Part shown: one piece after another, positions 13,877 to 17,045 of the stretch
Position numbering within the stretch: the first letter of the stretch is position 1
Layout: each line of letters begins with the position of its first letter
Notes under the pieces: generated by a model
Database searches by the model: none
Seen by the model: only the letters and a program-made list of their open reading frames with translations
What the model was told of the DNA's origin: nothing
Translations under genes and position numbers: made by a program
NCBI GenBank assembly: GCA_958447915.1
Contig: CAUDCB010000027.1
Coordinates: 1-17,045 of the forward strand
From: an uncultured Collinsella sp.
GTDB lineage: Bacteria > Actinomycetota > Coriobacteriia > Coriobacteriales > Coriobacteriaceae
Length of the DNA stretch: 17,045 nucleotides
Reading direction: 5' to 3'

Positions 13877-13944
13877 CCGCCGCGGGCGAGGCCATGCGCA
13901 AATCGGCTACCATGGTTGCAAACTTCTAGGAGAAAGGGCCGCCC

Positions 13945-15231
13945 ATGTCGGTCGATATAGCCACGTATGTCCACGATCTTGCCGTTGCCGCCAAGGCAGC
14001 GTCGGCCTCGCTTGCCACGGCGAGCGATGAGCAGCGTCAGGAGGCCGTGCGCGCCATGGCCGCAGCACTGCGCAACGGTGTCGACTCTATCGTCGCCGCT
14101 AACGAGCTCGATATGTCCGCCGCGCGCGATGCGGGCACTTCGGCCGGTCTGCTCGACCGTCTGCTGCTGACGCCTGAGCGCGTCGAGGGCATGGCCGCCG
14201 GTTTGGAGAAGCTCGCCGAGCTGCCCGATCCCGTCGGCCGCGTGCTCGACCACCGTGTGCTTGCGAGCGGTGTGGACCTGACCCGCGTGAGCGTGCCGTT
14301 GGGCCTGGTCGCCATGGTCTACGAGGCGCGCCCCAACGTGACGGCCGACGCCGCAGGCATCTGCATCCGTACCGGCAACGCCTGCATTCTACGCGGCGGC
14401 TCGCTGGCCTATCACTCGTGTGCCATGATCGCCGAGCTGCTGGCCGATGCGCTCGAGGCCAAGGGCTTCCCGCGCGAGGCCGTGTCGATGATCGAGTCCA
14501 CCGACCGCGAGGCCACCGGCGAGCTCATGAAGCTCCGCGGCGTTGTCGACGTACTCATTCCGCGCGGCGGTGCAGGCCTGATCCAGCGCTGCGTGCGCGA
14601 GTCGCTTGTGCCGGTGATCGAGACGGGCACGGGCAACTGCCACATCTACGTGCATGAATCCGCCGACTTTTATAAGGCGCTTAACATTATCGTTAATGCC
14701 AAGACCCAGCGTGTAGGCGTGTGCAATGCCGCCGAGTCGTTGCTGGTCGACCGCGCCGTGGCAGACACGTTTTTGCCTGCGGTCGTTGCCGTGCTGCACG
14801 ACCACGGCGTGCTCATTCACGGCGACGAGGCCACGTGCGCCGCGTGCGCCGACGCCGGCTTTGTGGAGGGCGATGACTACGTCGCCGCGACTGAGGAGGA
14901 CTGGGGTCGCGAGTACTTGGCTCTCGAGATGAGCGTGAAGGTCGTGGCAGACGAGGACGAGGCCATCGCACACATCAACCGCTACGGCACGATGCACTCC
15001 GAGGCCATCGTTGCCGAGGACACGGATGCTTGCGAGCGCTTCCTGGATGCGGTCGATGCCTCGGCCGTGTACGCCAACGCCAGCACGCGTTTCACCGACG
15101 GCGGCGAGTTTGGACTGGGTGCCGAGATCGGCATCTCGACCCAAAAGCTCCACGCCCGCGGCCCCTTCGCCGCCGAGGCCCTCACCACCTACAAATACAA
15201 GCTCCGCGGCACCGGTCAGGTCCGTCCCTAA
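13945..15231 (+). CDS. proA: Glutamate-5-semialdehyde dehydrogenase (gamma-glutamyl phosphate reductase)
   Basis: The 428-residue cytoplasmic enzyme reduces gamma-glutamyl phosphate with NADPH to glutamate semialdehyde, the second step of proline synthesis. Family landmarks: VPLGLVAMVYEARPNVTADAA (117-137, nucleotide-binding region), RGGSLAYHS (150-158), LIPRGGAGLI (204-213), ETGTGNCHIYV (226-236) and the active-site KTQRVGVCNAAESLL with Cys260 (253-267). The C-terminal segment NASTRFTDGGEFGLGAEIGISTQK is also typical. Length is normal. ATG 13945 follows AGGAGAAAGG. It is separated from proB by the antisense peptidase gene, so it must have its own promoter; a weak TACCAT hexamer (13908-13913) is the only candidate seen. 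A repeat (15231) and a terminator (15282-15310) follow its stop. Confidence 0.96.
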   Translation: MSVDIATYVHDLAVAAKAASASLATASDEQRQEAVRAMAAALRNGVDSIVAANELDMSAARDAGTSAGLLDRLLLTPERVEGMAAGLEKLAELPDPVGRVLDHRVLASGVDLTRVSVPLGLVAMVYEARPNVTADAAGICIRTGNACILRGGSLAYHSCAMIAELLADALEAKGFPREAVSMIESTDREATGELMKLRGVVDVLIPRGGAGLIQRCVRESLVPVIETGTGNCHIYVHESADFYKALNIIVNAKTQRVGVCNAAESLLVDRAVADTFLPAVVAVLHDHGVLIHGDEATCAACADAGFVEGDDYVAATEEDWGREYLALEMSVKVVADEDEAIAHINRYGTMHSEAIVAEDTDACERFLDAVDASAVYANASTRFTDGGEFGLGAEIGISTQKLHARGPFAAEALTTYKYKLRGTGQVRP

Positions 15232-15267
15232 ACCTACCAAAAAGGGACAGGTTTATTTTGGCAGGTT
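15231..15267 (+). repeat. AACCTRCC-family palindromic repeat, copy 1
   Basis: AACCTACCAAAA (15231-15242) pairs with TTTTGGCAGGTT (15256-15267) with one mismatch, around the loop AGGGACAGGTTTA (15243-15255). Its first A is the last base of the proA stop TAA. Copy 2 at 16001 shares about 47 bases, running on into TTTATCTG. Confidence 0.88.
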
Positions 15268-15281
15268 TTATCTGCGGTTTT

Positions 15282-15310
15282 GTCGGGCGACACGTTCGCC
15301 CGGCTTTTTT
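15282..15310 (+). terminator. Terminator of proA
   Basis: A 9-pair stem (15282-15290 with 15296-15304; GTCGGGCGA / TCGCCCGGC with one G-U) is followed by six T (15305-15310). Confidence 0.9.
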
Positions 15311-15402
15311 CTCCGCATGCCTTTTCTGCCTTTCGACTTGGCCCGCGGCGATATACGATAGTGACACCGTGTCCTAGCACCGACTCACCTGGAGGTACTG
15401 CC

Positions 15403-16002
15403 ATGTCCCAGACGCTTTCCGCCGGAATCACCCGCGACCGTGCGTTCGAATTGCTCAACGAGCACAATAAGGACCCGTTCCACATCACCCACGGCGAAAC
15501 GGTCGAGGGCACTATGCGCTACTTTGCGCGCGAGTTCGACTCCGAGAACGAGGAGTTCTGGGGCCTCGTCGGCCTGCTGCACGACTTGGATTGGGAGGAG
15601 CATGAGGATGACCCCATGAACCACACCATCTATGCTGCCGAGATTCTCGAGGGTGAGGGTGCGACTCCCGAGCTTATCCGCGCCATCCAAACGCACACGT
15701 CGGACTTCAACTCTTCGCTGCCCAAGCCCGAGCTGCAGATGGAAAAGATCCTGTTTGCCTGCGATGAGCTCACCGGCCTGATCGGCGCCGCCGTCATCAT
15801 GCGCCCGAGCAAGAGCGTCATGGACTTTACGACCAAGTCGCTCAAAAAGAAATTCAAGGACAAGCGCTTTGCCGCCGGCTGCTCGCGCGATGTAATTTCG
15901 CAGGGCGCCGAGATGCTGGGCTGGGAGCTTCCCGAGCTCTTCGACCGCACCATCGCAGCCATGCAGTCCTTCGCGCCCGATCACGATACCTTCCAGGCCT
16001 AA
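15403..16002 (+). CDS. HD-domain hydrolase (predicted phosphohydrolase)
   Basis: The 199-residue protein belongs to the HD superfamily, close to the uncharacterised group once listed as COG2316. Metal-binding positions are suggested by HITHGETV (27-34), the HD pair in GLLHDLDWEEHEDD (57-70, H60-D61), NHTIYAAEIL (73-82), IQTHTSD (95-101) and ACDELTGLI (119-127). Such proteins hydrolyse phosphate esters or nucleotides; the substrate here is unknown. ATG 15403 follows GGAGGT by about seven bases. A weak promoter-like TACGAT (15354-15359) lies upstream. The stop codon overlaps a palindromic repeat, and a 13-bp terminator hairpin follows. Confidence 0.88.
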   Translation: MSQTLSAGITRDRAFELLNEHNKDPFHITHGETVEGTMRYFAREFDSENEEFWGLVGLLHDLDWEEHEDDPMNHTIYAAEILEGEGATPELIRAIQTHTSDFNSSLPKPELQMEKILFACDELTGLIGAAVIMRPSKSVMDFTTKSLKKKFKDKRFAAGCSRDVISQGAEMLGWELPELFDRTIAAMQSFAPDHDTFQA

Positions 16003-16037
16003 CCTGCCAAAAAGGGACAGGTTTATTTTGACATGTT
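16001..16037 (+). repeat. AACCTRCC-family palindromic repeat, copy 2
   Basis: AACCTGCCAAAA (16001-16012), the loop AGGGACAGGTTTA (identical to copy 1) and the decayed right arm TTTTGACATGTT (two mismatches). The last two bases of the HD gene stop TAA are the first two of the element. Confidence 0.88.
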
Positions 16038-16045
16038 TTATCTGT

Positions 16046-16093
16046 GGAAACGCCTCCGTTGTAGTTCTTAACTGCGGAGGCGTTTCCGTTTTC
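16046..16093 (+). terminator. Terminator of the HD-domain gene
   Basis: A perfect 13-bp stem GGAAACGCCTCCG (16046-16058) / CGGAGGCGTTTCC (16075-16087), loop 16 bases, is followed by GTTTTC. It also faces the convergent RAYT gene. Confidence 0.85.
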
Positions 16094-16134
16094 TTGTGAC
16101 GCCTCGGGACTATTCAGTCGTTGCCGGCAGGTGA

Positions 16135-16893
16135 CTATGCGGCATTCTTTATAATCCACGTTCCCAACCCGGTTAATAACTGAACCTGTTTGATCGTCAG
16201 CCCTTCTTTTCGAAGGGCCAGTATCGCTTCGTTGCGAAGTGCCTTGGAGACGGATTTGAGTTCTGTGGGCGCACATCCCGCGACGTTTTGCACGACTGCC
16301 GCACCAAATTCACTTAGATCTTCCTCTCGCACCTTTGCCGTTGCGCTCGGACGATAGGGCAGCGTGGGTACACTTTTCATGAACTTGAAATATGAGCGCG
16401 GCGTCGGAAAAAGTGCGTCGACAATGTCCCCGGTGACATGCGGCCGAGACCTTGCTCCCATTAGGTACTCACGATGGCTGCTCCATGGATAGTCGTCGTA
16501 TGTCGCCAGTCCTGCTTTTTGAGGATTCAAATGAATATATCGAATTGCTTCGAGCAGATACTCCTCCGATCTAATCGGCGAATCCCAAAACCGCTCCTGA
16601 AACACGTGGCCGATATGCCCCGTCCGCGCATTGTACCTGCCCGCATACGATACGGCTACCGCGTGCATCGCGTCGCTCTTGCGGTCGTCCGGATCGTCGA
16701 TGAGCAGATGAATGTGGTTTCCCATAAGGCACCAAGCGATAAGCTCGATATTGTGTTTGGGGAGGATCGCATCGAGGATCTGAAGCATGGCGATTCGGTC
16801 CTCAGCATCGTCAAACAGCAATTGCCCTCCGTTTCCACGCAACGTGACGTGGAAATAACCGGTTGGTGACTTTGAACGAGGTTTTCTCGGCAT
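16135..16893 (-). CDS. REP-associated tyrosine transposase (RAYT, Y1/HUH family)
   Basis: The 252-residue IS200-like Y1 transposase domain protein begins with FHVTLRGNGGQ (14-24), has the HUH metal motif in WCLMGNHIHLLI (54-65; H60 and H62), and the nucleophile tyrosine in RYIHLNPQKAGL (118-129; Y119). A C-terminal helix-turn-helix-like region (about 212-252, NEAILALRKEGLTIKQVQLLTG) is of the type added in RAYTs. These enzymes nick single-stranded DNA at REP palindromes; they normally persist as single-copy genes and do not move themselves. AAAGGAGG precedes ATG 16893. Base composition is lower in GC than the neighbours (16501-16560 has 24 G/C of 60), suggesting acquisition. All catalytic residues are present, so it is probably active. 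16894-17030 upstream is AT-rich with no gene seen. Confidence 0.92.
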   Translation of the reverse strand: MPRKPRSKSPTGYFHVTLRGNGGQLLFDDAEDRIAMLQILDAILPKHNIELIAWCLMGNHIHLLIDDPDDRKSDAMHAVAVSYAGRYNARTGHIGHVFQERFWDSPIRSEEYLLEAIRYIHLNPQKAGLATYDDYPWSSHREYLMGARSRPHVTGDIVDALFPTPRSYFKFMKSVPTLPYRPSATAKVREEDLSEFGAAVVQNVAGCAPTELKSVSKALRNEAILALRKEGLTIKQVQLLTGLGTWIIKNAA

Positions 16894-17030
16894 GGCCCCT
16901 CCTTTAGCTTAGATGGGCTGAAGATACCTCATTCGGAGGCTTCGGTTGTTGAGATTCACTTCACCGACTATAGCTGCTACCTGCCGAAATGTTATTGCGT
17001 TTTCAAATTGATGCTTATTAATGGTAATAG

Positions 17031-17045
17031 CTGTCTCTTATACAC
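17031..17045. other. Residual Tn5/Nextera transposase adapter sequence
   Basis: CTGTCTCTTATACAC matches the first 15 bases of the 19-base Tn5 mosaic end used in Nextera libraries, and it lies flush with the end of the window. It is almost certainly library adapter, not genome. Confidence 0.93.

Noticed and set aside
14389..15240. 283-codon minus-strand frame
   Set aside because: Shadow of proA.

Overview
The window looks like a GC-rich actinobacterium of the class Coriobacteriia, most likely Collinsella. That assignment is inferred from codon usage, from Shine-Dalgarno sequences of the GAAAGG type, and from the character of the TrpRS, ATP-dependent PCK and PncB proteins; no database was searched. 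It reads as one whole assembled contig. The last 15 bases (17031-17045) match the first 15 bases of the 19-base Tn5/Nextera mosaic end, and the first ~125 bases appear joined to the next gene out of frame.

Layout. 1-128: fragment of an unknown gene running into a 5'-truncated ATP-type PEP carboxykinase (to 1586). 1640-2533: promoter, a two-hairpin leader with a strong terminator, and a B3/B4 (tRNA-editing-like) protein. 2703-4126: MarR regulator and DegV lipid-binding protein. 4207-4527: small MGMT-family protein. 4669-4808: a probable structured small RNA with a C-rich, anti-Shine-Dalgarno-like loop. 4912-7320 (minus): trpS and a WecA/TagO-type polyprenyl-phosphate sugar-1-phosphate transferase. 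7556-7735 (minus): a structured RNA, best guess 6S RNA. 7849-8787: radical SAM activase of the PflA/PflX kind. 8983-9055: tRNA-Ala(CGC). 9121-9519: small coiled-coil membrane protein. 9602-11107: pncB (NAD salvage). 11187-15231: proB and proA with an S33 prolyl aminopeptidase on the opposite strand between them. 15403-16002: HD-domain hydrolase. 16135-16893 (minus): an AT-richer REP-associated Y1 (HUH) transposase (RAYT).

The main theme is ordinary housekeeping metabolism: gluconeogenesis, tRNA charging and quality control, wall-polymer initiation, NAD and proline synthesis. It is decorated with several families of short palindromic repeats that share a GGGAC core. Nearly every full copy sits within about 26 bases after a stop codon. 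A RAYT gene in the same window is a plausible mobiliser of at least some of these families. The repeat/RAYT system, the C-rich candidate sRNA and the 1677-1769 leader are the parts most worth follow-up.
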